NCBI RefSeq assembly: GCF_000275845.1
Contig: NW_006766904.1
Span: 186,001-250,000 of the forward strand
From: Dichomitus squalens LYAD-421 SS1
Lineage: Eukaryota; Basidiomycota; Agaricomycetes; Polyporales; Polyporaceae
DNA: 64,000 nt
Direction of reading: 5' to 3'
The notes below the pieces were generated by a model, which did no database searches, had not been told where the DNA came from, and saw only the letters and a list, made by a program, of their open reading frames with translations. The translations under genes were made by a program, and so were the position numbers. This document shows positions 11,801 through 23,700 of the stretch, in pieces (within the stretch, counting starts at the first letter, position 1; each line of letters begins with the position of its first letter).

Positions 11801-13633
11801 CGAGGGCGACTCATAGCTGGTCGGCCCCCTATCTCTTCCACGATCATGATCATCCATATCCAAGTATGTGTAGACGAATGTACTATCTCCTATACTCGGA
11901 CACAAGACCCATTTTCAAGGGCGTTCAGACTGCTACTACTATACCTGACTGTCGTTCCTTTCCACATGTCAAAGAGCGCCATGACTCATTGCGCAGTGGC
12001 TTCTACAGGGCGACTGTGTCTCGTCATCTTCGCTGGGTCATCAGAGGCTCGCACGGGTGTACAGCCCTTGCGCTATGCTCTACTGGGCGATCTGGGTCGT
12101 CTCTGCTATCTGGCCACACATCTGATATGGTCATGCCCATGGGCGAGCCGCTTGCTGCTCCTCTCGGTCTCCTCTTTCTGCTTCCAATTTTTCAGCCTTC
12201 TCTTCTCCACCGCACTGCTGCATCGCCTAAAGGATGCCCACAAAGCATGTATTGTTCAGATTCTTGGAGGGCAAGCCGCATATATTGCATTTAGGGCATC
12301 ATTGCGATACCGAACAGCCCGCCCGCTGGTTCTGAACTTGCTCGTTTCCTTGGCATACACTTATGCATTACGCGCCGGTACCGGCATAGGCTGGTTTGCC
12401 CGGGTCATTCCAGCTTATTCCGACCCCGAAAGCACGGCGCGACCCTGATTGCACGCGAGACACCACTGTATCCAAGAGGTTCAGGTTCTACAGCACCCTT
12501 TGGCGAACAAGATACCTCTTCTATTGGCGCCAGGTACGTAAACACTGCATCGTTTCATTGAAGATTTTCTGGTTGAGACGCCTATGAGTACTCACAGAGA
12601 CCTTCTAGGGCGTCAGTAGCGGTGTCTCGCTCCCAGCGCTCATGATACGTATTCTCGCCGGTGGGATCCCTTCGTCTCATCCTGTGTATACGACCTACTG
12701 CGAGGTTCTTCATTGCTGACGTATGGGAGCCATCCATTGTACAGGCGATCATACGCCTGATATGATCGGTACCAGAAGCGAAGCGTAGAGTTACAACGGG
12801 CTGCGATCCTCCGAGCATCGGACCCGCCACAGTAGCTACACTAAGCTTAGCAGCCGGCGAAGGACGACGAAGCTTCGAAACCCGTACGTGGGCGCGTGAG
12901 GAGTCCGCGGTGTTAGGACGAGTCGTGAGGTGATAAGGAGGCACAGACGTGCCGATGGTGAGAGTGCGTCCAACGCGCCGCAGAACCAACTAGTCGTGAC
13001 CTGAGGAAGACGGGTCCAAAGGGTGTCACGGTCTGGATATCGTCTTGGAACGTACCATGTTGCTCTCAATGTCCTAGCGCCCTCGATTCGAGGGCTCGCA
13101 CGGTCTATATTTGACCATGATAGATACCGTACCTATCAACCGAGGACGCGGTGAATCTCAGACCTGGACAGTGAGCTGCTTTGGCTGGCACGCAGGAGCG
13201 AAGGCAGTAAGTACATAGGGTTCAAACGGGGATATACGGATAAATTACTATGCCTTCCCGAGTTCCAGTCAGTTGAGCCTACCTTTCGAAGAAGGGGTTC
13301 ATACAGGAACTGTGGGACGTCAGGGATGTTGATGAGAATGAACACGAGATCGTCCGGTCATCTGAATACGTATTTTAGGGAAAGACCTAGCTCATAAAAA
13401 AGAAGATACAGTGTTCTTTCATTCTCATCAGTCCCTTGAGAAGCGCCGTCGTACCGAGCAAGACCACTCACACCCCAGAGTTCTAAGGCTAGTGGAAACA
13501 ATTCGTGTGCAATTCCCTTGGGGTAGCAATAACTCAAGAGTTATCTCTGGCAGGCGTCTCGGGCCGCATTTCCCTGTCATCACCGACTCGAATGGCACAG
13601 ACAAGCGGCCAGAAGTGAAGACACAGTATTCGA
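8874..13633. other. No supportable gene
   Basis: Only short frames with poor codon pattern. A hydrophobic + strand frame (11846-12448, about 200 codons) and a minus-strand frame around 13345-13270 (followed by a GTAGGC donor-like site) are the most protein-like. Neither gives a phase-consistent gene or a recognisable domain. No terminal inverted repeats or long tandem arrays were seen. Confidence 0.35.
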
Positions 13634-14076
13634 ATGCTGTGTGTCAACAAGCAGATTTCCCGCTATTGCGAGATACCGGAGGAATCAGAACCGGACAACG
13701 AGCTCATATATGCGCTTCCCCGCCTGTCTGCCGGCGTCGAAGACCCCAATCCATCCGGGCAAGATGCTACCGACCACATTGCGACGGCATGGAGGCGGAA
13801 TGACAGCGATGGCCGTCCGACGCCGATCATTCTCCAGCAGTGAGCGTGTGCCCTTGCTACACCGCGGCGCCTGGCGCACTGGAGCAAGGAGGCCGCATGT
13901 CCATGCAAAGCGTTCAGTTGACAGAACCTACGCACGCTCGCGAAGGCGGGACCGGTAAAGATTTCATTAAGGCCTTCCAGGGGCGTGCAGTGATGTCTGA
14001 TACCGTGAAAGTCGAAGTCTACACGGTCCCACCTACGAGTCCGCGCCATTCTCCGATTTCCGCACTCTTTGAATAG
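13634..14076 (+). CDS. Putative two-exon gene or gene fragment, unknown
   Basis: Frame 13634-13839 gives an acidic, soluble-looking peptide. A GTGAGC donor (13840) can be joined to 13911-14076 in phase 2, giving a C-terminal exon that ends SPISALFE. The acceptor (GCAAAG) is weak, with no pyrimidine tract. An overlapping frame upstream (13550-13640) also looks coding but is offset by one, which hints at a frameshift and hence a decayed gene. No domain is recognised. Confidence 0.25.
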
Positions 14077-16073
14077 AGACCACTCAGTATCACCAACGTT
14101 GGTCAGGGACGCCCACAAGAGCAGCGACTGGATACTCTTCCTGGACATATTGGGGAACCTCGGAGAGCTTGTTGGGCAGGGCCTCTCTCCACTCCGCGAA
14201 TCCCCCTGGAATGTCCATTGTACTATATGCATACAGACACCGCCGGCCACCCTACTCGACTGACGTCTACACGCTGTGAAGGCGGAGTATTTGCGTAAGG
14301 CGTGTGGAAGAGAGCACGCATCATCGAAGACATCGGTCCGTTCTCCCTCACGCAGATCGTCAGAAGGCTTGGAGTACAGAGCAACAGCGAGGCACAAGGC
14401 ATTGGAATGAATGGACCCCAGGTTACGGAGCCTCGAGCGTGCCTCATACGACAACCTCGCACGTATGAGGGGCGTAGATGACTCAAGCTCAAGCTCCGTT
14501 CGCACCGAGCTCCACGGAGTCATAAGGCTTAGCTTGTGCTAATCTCTAACGCGTCTTCTTGCGACACACCAGTCGTACCCAAGCACGGGGCACGAGAGGG
14601 GTGCCCGGTACGGACGCCGAACACCTGAGAGGAATTGGTGAGGGCTTGGGCGGACGAAGGTCTTGCGATTCGCTAGATATCTTGGGACGTGCGGGAACAC
14701 CGACGTCCCGGGTCGCCGAGTGTCCGTAAGCCCCAGGTGCCAGATTGCGAGCACCAGGCTTGCTCGCAGTCTATGCTCTGCTAAGCTTGTTTTAAGTTCG
14801 CAGTCACGTAGGGATGAGATCGTGCTGCGTGTGCTGTTGCCTGAGCACTTGACGGTGGACGAACGCGCAGGGTCTGTGAATGCGCTATCGGTGAGTCTGT
14901 GTAAAAGTTCACCCGAGAAGCGCGATGAGAAATGAGCAGCACCGGCCGTACACACGTGCCTCTGATCGCGAAGCATCTCTACGCTCAGCACTAAGCCATT
15001 CGAGCGACTTCTCAGCAAGACTCGCAAAGCACCGCAAATCCACACAGGCGCGAGACTGGAACGCACCATTCGCAAGGGCAAGGAAATAAGAAAATCGACA
15101 CTACCCGGGCTATAGAACCACCCAAGCCCTCCGGAGGACCGCTTCGCCCGGCTTCGCTTCGCCCACCTTCGCGCGTCCCCGGCGTCCTCGTTCTCGCGCC
15201 GATCCAACGGTGCAGATCGCGCTCGCGAAGGCTTTCCGCGCCGCACCCTGCGTGTTCCCTCGCAGGAGACGGCCTTCGGGCTTTCGACACTGGGTTTTGT
15301 GGCGTTCATGAGGCCGATACGCGAAGGCTCTGCCGGGTCCACGTAGAGTCGTTGTAGGATCTTTGATCTGATTCGTGACCCGCCGACGCCCCACGCCATC
15401 CAGGAGGGTGTTCGGGCTGGATCGTGAACCATGGCACGAGATGCAGTGGCAGGATGCACGGTGCGCGGTGCATGAGTGAGTGGCAGGGTTGCCCAAATGG
15501 ACGATGCAAGGATGGAAGGCGTACCGGCTCGGATCTTGGCCAGCAGGACGGCGCGATACAGCCGCTTCGGAAACCTTGCGGGAGAACGCGAGATACGTAG
15601 AAGACACGGGGCGGCGAGTCACATGGCGGGCATGACGCGTTCTGCCTGTGGGTGCTGCTTCGGGGCGAGGAAAAGCCCATTTGGCCGTTGGTCTAGGGAG
15701 AAGAATCGGACGAGTCGACGGGCAGGGTTGACCGCTTGGAAGGAGGACGAGTCGCGCCTGGGGTGGATGGAGTTCAAGCTCTGTCATCGGCCTGTAGTGG
15801 AAGGCTGCCGCGTTCCTCCACAACTGGGGGTCGTTTCTGCTCATTGTTCAATTGTTAGGCGTAGTCACAATGCACTTCTACGGCACGATCCTGGGACGGT
15901 TCTGGAGGACGATCTGGAGGCAATCTGGGCATCATCGCGCAAGATCGCAGAAGTCCCTCGGGAGGAGCTTCTGCCTCCAGACTCGTGATCCTACTGTCCG
16001 CGATTCAGCTGCGTCCCCCAAGTCTTTCTCAGAGTTGCGACCACCATCGTTCCCAGGATCTTCCCTCGATATA
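14077..16073. other. No supportable gene
   Basis: Long overlapping minus-strand frames exist (13663-14523; 14539-15459; 15110-15844), but none has a domain, a codon pattern distinct from its neighbours or plausible introns. A perfect 10-bp inverted pair GATCCTGGGA/TCCCAGGATC lies at about 15887 and 16051, just outside the small inverted-repeat element at 16074. Confidence 0.35.
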
Positions 16074-16176
16074 TGGAGGCCAGAGTAGGCTACGATCTCA
16101 CTGCGATACGAAAAATCACGATCCGCACAGAATCGCGAACGGAATCGCCTTAAGATCGCGCGTACTCTGACCTCCA
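16074..16176. mobile_element. Short MITE-like inverted-repeat element (103 bp)
   Basis: The two ends read TGGAGGCCAGAGTA and, inverted, TGGAGGTCAGAGTA, with looser pairing extending about 10 bp further. The interior repeats GATCGCG/AATCGCGA-type words. Size and structure fit a miniature inverted-repeat element. No clear target duplication was identified, so the superfamily is unassigned. Confidence 0.4.
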
Positions 16177-16743
16177 CTCATCATTGAGGACGTAGGAATT
16201 TCAATACCGATCCACGGTGTTTGTGCGGACCATCACGCTCACCTGCACGCCCATATGACGACGTCTCGTGAACAGTGCATTAACACGGGTGTATGCCACC
16301 ATTACGAAGCGGCGAAGGCCTCTTGACCTCGACAGACGAACAGCTCACCAGCACTCTTCCTGGGTCCTCCCTCTTTAGCTTGCAGAACCACAAGCCGATC
16401 ACATGTCCTCGGATCAGTCACACCTGCGGGAAAGTCAGTGATCCACGCGACACATCGGCCACAGAGGGAAGGAGGTAACCGGATGACGCACACGGTGTAT
16501 TCTGCCAACGCCCTAACGAAACAACAAACACGGCTTCTCAGTAGAAGAAACACAAATCCTGGCATGGAACCCATCCTGTACGCCACCGGTATAGAGCGCC
16601 CCGGGCGTGGCTCGGAAAGCACGCCTCTACTACGTCCACCGACCACCGTAGACGGGCAAAACGGAAGTGAGGGCGTGCGGAGATAGAGGCACGGAGAACG
16701 CGACCACGACCGCGAAGACGAACGCCGGGCGACCAGGACAGCC

Positions 16744-17623
16744 TCACGAGTTCGCTTCCCTCTTCTTCTTCCGCCTCTTCCCCTCCGCTCCCGCACCAGA
16801 TCCCTGCTCCCTGTCGCGTTTGCGCGCCCCCGGGGGGCCGGGCGCGTCGACCCCCGCGGGCCTAACGAACCCCGCGCCGTGCGGTATCGCCGATGCCTCA
16901 GACGCGGACGCGGGACTCGGCTTAACGTCTTCGTCCTGTTCGAGGAGGAAGGAGGCGGGGAAGGGCGCTGGGGCGCTCTCGCGGACGAGCTCCTGCGCGG
17001 TCTTCGTGCGCACCGCCTTCTTGCCGTCCCTTCTCGTGGAGACGAGAGAGGCGTTTGAGAAGCCGGAGATCGACGTGGGCAGCGGCTCGAATCTGGAGCG
17101 TAGTCTCTGCGGCTTTGCGTCCTCTTCTTCTATCTCGCCGGGTTCTTGGGGCTTGGGCTAGAAGGAAGAGGGAGATGGGGCGTATCGGTCGGGTTAGACG
17201 GAGGGTGGGGCAGGATGGACGGTTGTGGCGCTCACTGGCTCCGGCACGACCTCCTTGCCTTTGGCGTTGAACGCCCGACGGCCCCGGAAAGCGGGTCTGC
17301 CGTCTGGTTGAGACGCAGATGACGTTCCTTCACCCTTGTCCGACTGGAAGATGAAGGGCAGATATGAAGATTCGTGCACGTTGTCTTCCCTGCAGGAGTG
17401 ACAGATCTACATCAGCCATGGATGCGGAAATGTGACGGACGTACTGCTTGCTCAAAGACTCGCCCAATCCCCATGCATCTCGGATTTCCTGCGAGACAGA
17501 CCACTCGGCGTCGTCCTTGACCTTGGCCTGCTCCACTTCGACCTGGGCCTGTAGTTTTGCCCTCTGGGCATTTTGCATGAAGCGGAGACTTAGCGTCCCG
17601 TTGCTGAGTGTTTTCCCAGCCAT
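16744..17623 (-). CDS. M-phase phosphoprotein 6 (MPP6)-like exosome cofactor
   Basis: Three exons (17623-17445, 17389-17236, 17157-16744) with introns of 55 and 78 nt encode 248 residues; all junctions are GT-AG and in phase. The N-terminus has the family's LRFMQ motif (human LLRMKFMQ) near residue 14. The middle has the RGRRAFNAKGKE segment that corresponds to the conserved FRGFNPE-type region. A Lys/Arg-rich, nuclear-localisation-like C-terminus follows (KRRKKKRE near the end). In other fungi and animals MPP6 is an RNA-binding cofactor that recruits Mtr4 and Rrp6 to the nuclear exosome for 5.8S rRNA maturation. The start at 17623 is the ATG directly before the conserved block. The gene is divergent from ASF1, with 487 bp between the start codons. 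Confidence 0.7.
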
Positions 17624-18110
17624 CTCCAATAGTTGGCCACAAATCTAGGATCGAGCAAACGAGTGGACGACGTCAGGTCGAAAGCAAGCAGATGATGGTA
17701 GGCAAGAAAGCCTTCTGTCCGTTACGTCCTTTAGCCTCCTTGTAGCTAGGCAAGATCAGCCAATATCCGTGGGTATCAGAGAGATGCAAGACCAGAGGGC
17801 AGGAGCTAGAACAGAACGACGGTGGAGAGAAAGTAAAAGGTAAAGCAATAGCCGCAGCTAGTGGACTCGAACTCAGCGACGCCTAAGTACATAGTGGCGT
17901 CTTACCGCTATACAACGAAAGCAAAGGCGCTCTTTCCCGATATGGTGCTTGTGACCGTGGTGACCTGTATGCGGGCGTAACGCGTTTGTGACTAGACGCG
18001 TCTTGGATTGGTGGCCACGCGTTTTGCCACCGATCCACCATCGCCGCCTCCGCTTTCGCCTCCGCCTCCTCCGCCGCCCGTCCTCCTCCCATCCACTCGC
18101 ACAGTTTACT

Positions 18111-18869
18111 ATGTCCATTGTTACGATCAGGGTGCGCCAGACTGCATGAAATGTCCCGAGACGCTACTCATATAACTTGCAGAATGTCGAGTTTCTGAAC
18201 AACCCCGCTCGCTTCCTGGACCCATACCACTTCAGGGTCACCTTCGAATGCATAGCTCCCCTCCCAGAAGGTACGCCGTCTGTGTTCACCAGTCTTTTTT
18301 ATCTTACAACGTGCATCAGATCTGGAATGGCGCCTCATCTACGTCGCGTCCCCGGGCAACGAAGAGCTCGACCAGGAGCTCGACGACTGTCTAGTCGGCC
18401 CCGTGCCCGTCGGCGTGAACGCGTTCGAGTTCGAGGGCTCCGCCCCGAACCCCTCCAAGATCCCCCCAGAAGACGTCCTCGGCGTCGCCGCCCTCATCCT
18501 CACCGGCTCGTACAAGGACCAGGAGTTCGTCCGCGTCGGCTACTACCAGAACACCGAGTACGACAACGAGGAGATGAAGGACGCCCTCCCGGAGCCGATC
18601 CGCTTCGACAGGCTCGTGCGCGACATCAACACGAAGCCGAGGGTGACCAGGTTTCAGATCAAGTGGTGCGTCGTCGTGTGTTCTGCTGGTCGCGTGTCAA
18701 TCGCTCGTCCTCACCACACATTCGCTCTCGGCACAGGGATGTTGCGCCGCCGGTAGCTGGAGGAGGCGTTGCCGCGGGGGCTGCCAACTCGGCGGCGGTC
18801 CCTTCCGCGGACGACATCGGTGACGATGAGGAGGTCACGGTCAATGGCACCGCCAAGCCTGCATCATGA
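18111..18869 (+). CDS. ASF1: Histone chaperone ASF1
   Basis: Four exons (18111-18131, 18183-18270, 18320-18665, 18737-18869) give 195 residues. The first exon is only 21 nt and encodes MSIVTIR, which joins to [11 protein letters not shown], the invariant ASF1 N-terminus. The immunoglobulin-like core (residues 1 to about 157) is complete, including the VGVNAFEFE stretch, the [14 protein letters not shown] strand pair that forms part of the H3-H4 binding face, and the terminal [11 protein letters not shown] strand. A short acidic/alanine-rich tail follows, shorter than in budding yeast. ASF1 carries H3-H4 dimers to CAF-1 and HIR during nucleosome assembly. Identification is secure. Confidence 0.95.
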
Positions 18870-19934
18870 CGGGTTTTGCCATGGATACACCTGCGCTCCG
18901 TTTCTCGTTTGTGACCAAGCTATAGTATTGCTATCTGTGTTTGTAGCTCACCTGATTGTCTATGGTAGTATTAGGAACTAGGAACTTGTTCGCCTTCACC
19001 GTTTGAGCCCGCTTTGCGTCATTGCAAGTCCTCACATACCCCGTACCGCTAAACCAGGTCTTTCAGGTCTTTTTCGAGGGGACAGTCGTCCCTAGGACCC
19101 GACTATGCCTGTTGTCTCGCATGAGTAGCTGGCACGACCTATGCAGCTGGCTCGTGCTTGACGCCGACGAGGGGCGTCCCTGAGCGCCCATAGAAGCACT
19201 CTATACGGTGCGTCGTTCCCCAATAATTGTATCAGGACGTATCACTGAGTCGTGCGTGTCTTCTGAGATAGATTCTTGACCTGTAAAGGCTATACTGCCG
19301 GCGACATGTCCGTGCCGCATCGGAAGGTCAGGTGGGATGCCTCATTGTCCGGCGTTCTGCCATTTGGAAACCGACTTCGCTCCTCTGCTATTAAACCTTA
19401 TATTTTCCGCTCTGAATGCTATGGCCAAGTCGTTCAATCGCGTTAAAAGGCTTCATCGATGGCGCCTTGAAGGCCGTGGGAAAATGTTTGCAGGCGAGGC
19501 AACAAACAAAGCGACCTGTACAGCAGAACCTAATACCTGCAATGGCGCTGGGCCACCGCGTCAACTCAGCGTTCGGTGCGCGTCGATACGGCTTGTAGCA
19601 GCCCTGAGGTTGGGTACAAGCAAATCGATAATACGACTCACCATCGTTCTCGGGCTCGTAGGCCAAGTGAGGGTTGCGCGGAAAGTGGGTTGCCTGGAGC
19701 GACGCCGAATACATTCGATCTGGTACAAGCCCTGTGCTCGACGCCGCTGCGCATCTTGTGCGGTCTTGCATGCTGCGTGTCTGGATAAAGATAACGCGAG
19801 CTGGCTCTCCAACGCTGGTGGAAACTACTGACAATCGTGGAAGCGTAGGAATGCGATATGCACGGGACAACGGTGGCACGCACGCGTACTATCGATTGAC
19901 TCGGGATTAAGGGGGGCCTCATGGTTAGTGTTCT
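18870..19934. other. Intergenic, no feature resolved
   Basis: The 3' flank of ASF1 and beyond. A pair of overlapping frames on both strands (19337-19879) lacks protein-like features. No terminator or repeat stands out. Confidence 0.4.
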
Positions 19935-20474
19935 TGGCAGAACGCTGCCAATCTGCCAGAGGCAACTGCCAAGCGGCAATTGCCATTTTGCCCGCCACCG
20001 AGACCGGCAATTTGGTGGCAGATACACGGCGCTTGTCGAGCGCTTACTGTTAATGGAGCCGTTACCGGTCGCCCACAGAGACAGAGTAGCTCAGTAAGAG
20101 ACAGTCCTTCCACTCTATACTCTGGGGAGTGTTTCAATATAGCGGTATGTGTTATGAGTGAGACAATTGATGGCCGCCTTATTGACTAGCTTGTCTTGAG
20201 AAGTCATCCCGGCGCCTGACTGATGGGCTGAAACTCTCAGCTAGATGGGAAATCACCTGTATGAGTGTACTCTGTTGCGGGAAGTGGATAGACAGCAATA
20301 TCTATGCAGTATTCATGTTCTAAATCTTCACTAAAGAGCATCGGATATTTTCTGTGGCCTCAATGGATAGCTCTAATCACTCTCCATCGCCAGAGGCTCC
20401 CCGGAGCGCCCGTTGATCTGCCAGTATTTGCCGGCCCTGGCAATTGCCATATTTGCCAATCTGCCATTTGCCAG
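19935..20474. repeat. TGCCA-motif repeat clusters flanking about 400 bp
   Basis: Two clusters (about 19935-20031 and 20418-20474) are built from many TGCCA/TGGCA words in both orientations. Both contain TGCCAATCTGCCA followed by GAGGC and a GGCAATTGCCAT palindrome. Dense subterminal repeats at both ends of a short non-coding segment are typical of non-autonomous DNA transposons or foldback elements. No exact termini or target duplication could be fixed. Confidence 0.35.
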
Positions 20475-20782
20475 AGGCCGAAACTATTCTGCCCCGTACA
20501 CTACTCATGGTGTCTCTAAGGCAGCGTCTGTCACAGGCCGCATCCCTCTTATAGGCTCGGGGGTCAGTCCGGCTGCCCCTCACTTCTCCTCCGTCTTTTC
20601 CGTAAGTCAGGTTCCTTCTTGCTGCAAGTATTGTTTCCAACTGATAACCATTGCATAGGAGCCGAAGCGCAAAAGCGGAGTTCTCGTCTTGCATGTGTTC
20701 CGCTCATACCGAGAAACGTCACTGTGAGTGCCATAAGCTGTATACTGCAAACGACAGACCGTAACGGGTCATCAAGCACAGC

Positions 20783-23700
20783 ATGCGACTGCTCAATGTG
20801 AAGACGGGACAGTTCGAGTTGGTCACCGATCCTCGAGAGGTCCGCTACGCCATCCTATCCCATACTTGGAACCTAGAAGGCGAGCCGACGTACCAGGATG
20901 TCTGCCAAATCCAGAAACGATGTGGCCCTCCTCCCTGTGGCCCCTCCGTTCTCTCTTCCCTCCCCGAGAAGATCCGCCGCTTCTGCGAGCTCGCACGTGA
21001 TGACGGCTTCGAGCTTGTCTGGACAGACACCTGCTGCATCAACAAGGCAGACCACACCGAGCTGGTGGAAATCATGAACTCCATGTTCGACTGGTACGGC
21101 CTCGCCAGAGTGTGCTACGTCTACCTATCGGACGTTCTAGACGATCACAACGGTCTATTCATAGAAAGCCGCTGGTTCACGCGCAAGTGGACATTACAGG
21201 AGCTCATTGCCCCCAGCATCGTTCTCTTCTTTGGGCGCGATTGGGCGCTGCTCGGATCCAAGAACACGCTCTCGTCCCTTGTCAAGGAGATCACAGGCAT
21301 TGATCGCAAAATCCTTGCACTGGAGCAATCTGTTGACGACGTTCCCATGGCTAACCGCATGGCATGGGGGTCGCATAGGAAGTCGACCCGCCAAGAGGAT
21401 GAAGCATACTCGATGATGGGTATCTTGGGCGTCGGCCTGCAGCCCATGTATGGCGAACGCGAGACCGCATTCTGGCGTCTCCAGGTCGAGGCCTACAAGC
21501 GGTGCCCCGATCACACACTCCTTGCCTGGGGACCATCCATCTCTCTCGATGACCTCTCCGATAGAATACCGCACCTTTGCTTGCAAACCCCTGATTCCAC
21601 TAACACGTCCTCGTTGCTGTGTCACCGTCACCACTTCTATGCTTCTCAGGGCAGTGAACCCGATCGGGTCAGTCTCTCTCTCCCGACATTCGCAAGACAA
21701 CTCGGCATCTCAGGCTCTTCGTTGAGCGAGCTATATGCGTCGGTTACATTCACGCATCCACCGGGTCATATGATACTTCCTACCGTGGTCTTCGATGGTA
21801 TCCACATTGCTCTCCTGCCTTGCACGAGGCGTGGGGAACTTGGTTTGTTCGGTCTGCCTGTGGTGCCCTCAGACTCGCAGTCAGTACGGGTAATCGGACC
21901 ATTGTACCATGACCACGAAGACAGATCACTGTACCATGACCACGAGGACGGACCTTGCTATAGCCGCCTGCTTTATCTGTCAGAGAATGACCTAAGGGCC
22001 CTTTGCTCTCATCCCCCGGTGATGAAGTCCGTATACCCGCTTGTCCATATACAGCCCAACCCAATGATCGAAAACTTGCGCTGGTTCAAGAAGAACTCGC
22101 GTCCACGCTCCTACCTTCAGTTTCGGCGCTTCTCAGAGAACTTCTTTGGACGGCCAGTGTCCTCCTTCCCGAAGCCGAAGAATCACTTCAACACATGGTC
22201 TGGTGCGTCAGACAGCGAGGAGAGCGAATCAAATGCGGATGGCCCAATGTCGAGTCAAGCATCCGCTACCGGGGACCTGGACGTGGAACAGCGTGTGAGT
22301 GAACTATGAAGGTTCTCGTCATATCAATACATTCATGTCTTTTTAGCCGAAAATCCGCCTTATCGAGACCCACACGGGGAAATTCGATACGATGAGCGAT
22401 CCGCACAGCGTCCACTATGCCATCCTATCCCACAGATGGTTGAATCAAGCCCAAGGCTCTCTCTCGGAGCAGAGCTATCAAGACATCTGCCGATTCCATA
22501 ATGAACAGGCCGAGCGAGGTGATGCCGTTCTCAGCCGCTTTGACGAGAAGCTCCGGCATTTTTGCTCATTCGCTTGGGAGGACGGATTTCGATACGGCTG
22601 GGCAGATACTTGCTGCATCGACAAGAGCAACCCGTGGGAGGTGGAAGAAGCCATCCCTGCGATGTACGACTGGTATGCTCACTCAACCGTCTGCTATGTT
22701 TTCCTCCACGATGTCCACAGCACGAACTGGCGGGAGGAGCTCGCGGAGAGCGAGTGGTTCGATCGGGGGTGGACCCTGCAGGAACTCCTTGCTCCACGGA
22801 AGCACGTCTTCGTGTCCAAGGACTGGATCAAGATTGGCACGAAGGATGACCCCGAAATTTTCGCGTTGGTCGAACGTGCAACAGGAATCCCACGATCTGT
22901 CCTCGCAGGTGAACGACCACTGGCGGACGTTCCCATCACACAGCGGCTTTCCTGGGCTGCAGCCCGGACGACGACACGCGTGGAGGACCAGGCCTACTCT
23001 TTGATGGACATTGTAGGTGTCAAAATCCCCGTCGCCTATGGAGAAGGCCGTTACGCCCTCATCCGTCTCCAAGAGGAGATCTTGAAAGCGAACTCCGACC
23101 AGACTTTGTATACTTGGGGACCCTGTTACGATCATATATCGGCAACCCGGCTCGGCGGCTCTTCTTCCTCGTCTCCTCACGCAGATGCACCAACTTCGGC
23201 ACAATTCATGCTCGCATCATCTTTGCATGAATTTGCAGGCTCTTCCGCATTGGATCGCATCACACCTGACGAGCTGCGGAGTTAGAGATCCCCGTAGCGA
23301 ACGAGGCGTTTGAGCTCACACAGTACGGCGTGCATGCTCGTCTACCCCTCTCCCCTCTCCCCCATCGGAATTCATACCCAGACTCTCCCACTCATTTAGC
23401 GCTTCTGGGGTGCAAACATCCTGACAAGGGCTTTCTTGCTCTACTTCTTCGGCCATACAAGGAGCATGGCGGAGAACCGGAATTCCTCGTGGGCACTCGT
23501 CATCTCAGTGCTCGCCTCCTTGAAGCCACGGAGGAGTTTCCCAGCACTGTGGATGAGGCTGACCCTGAGCCTCTCGCCCAGTATACCCGCACAGTTTTCC
23601 TTTCGGCTTCTGAAGTCGCCGAACGCTCGTCCGGGTGGACCATGACCGACGTCTACATCCCTCACTATCCCTCGCGTACAATCATTGACTTGGAATATAA

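Noticed and set aside
14539..15459. 306-codon minus-strand open frame
   Set aside because: Same reasons: random-looking sequence overlapping other frames, with no recognisable domain.
17851..17922. tRNA-like sequence on the minus strand between MPP6 and ASF1
   Set aside because: It has a B-box-like GTTCGAGTCC and an A-box-like TAGCGG, and GACGCC/GGCGTC can pair. But the acceptor and T stems do not pair, so no cloverleaf forms. At best it is a degenerate tRNA relic.
22392..23285. Second HET region as an independent gene starting at 22392
   Set aside because: The conserved first strand of the module (reading IRLIETHTGKFD) lies before that methionine and is reached only by splicing from the upstream HET exon.
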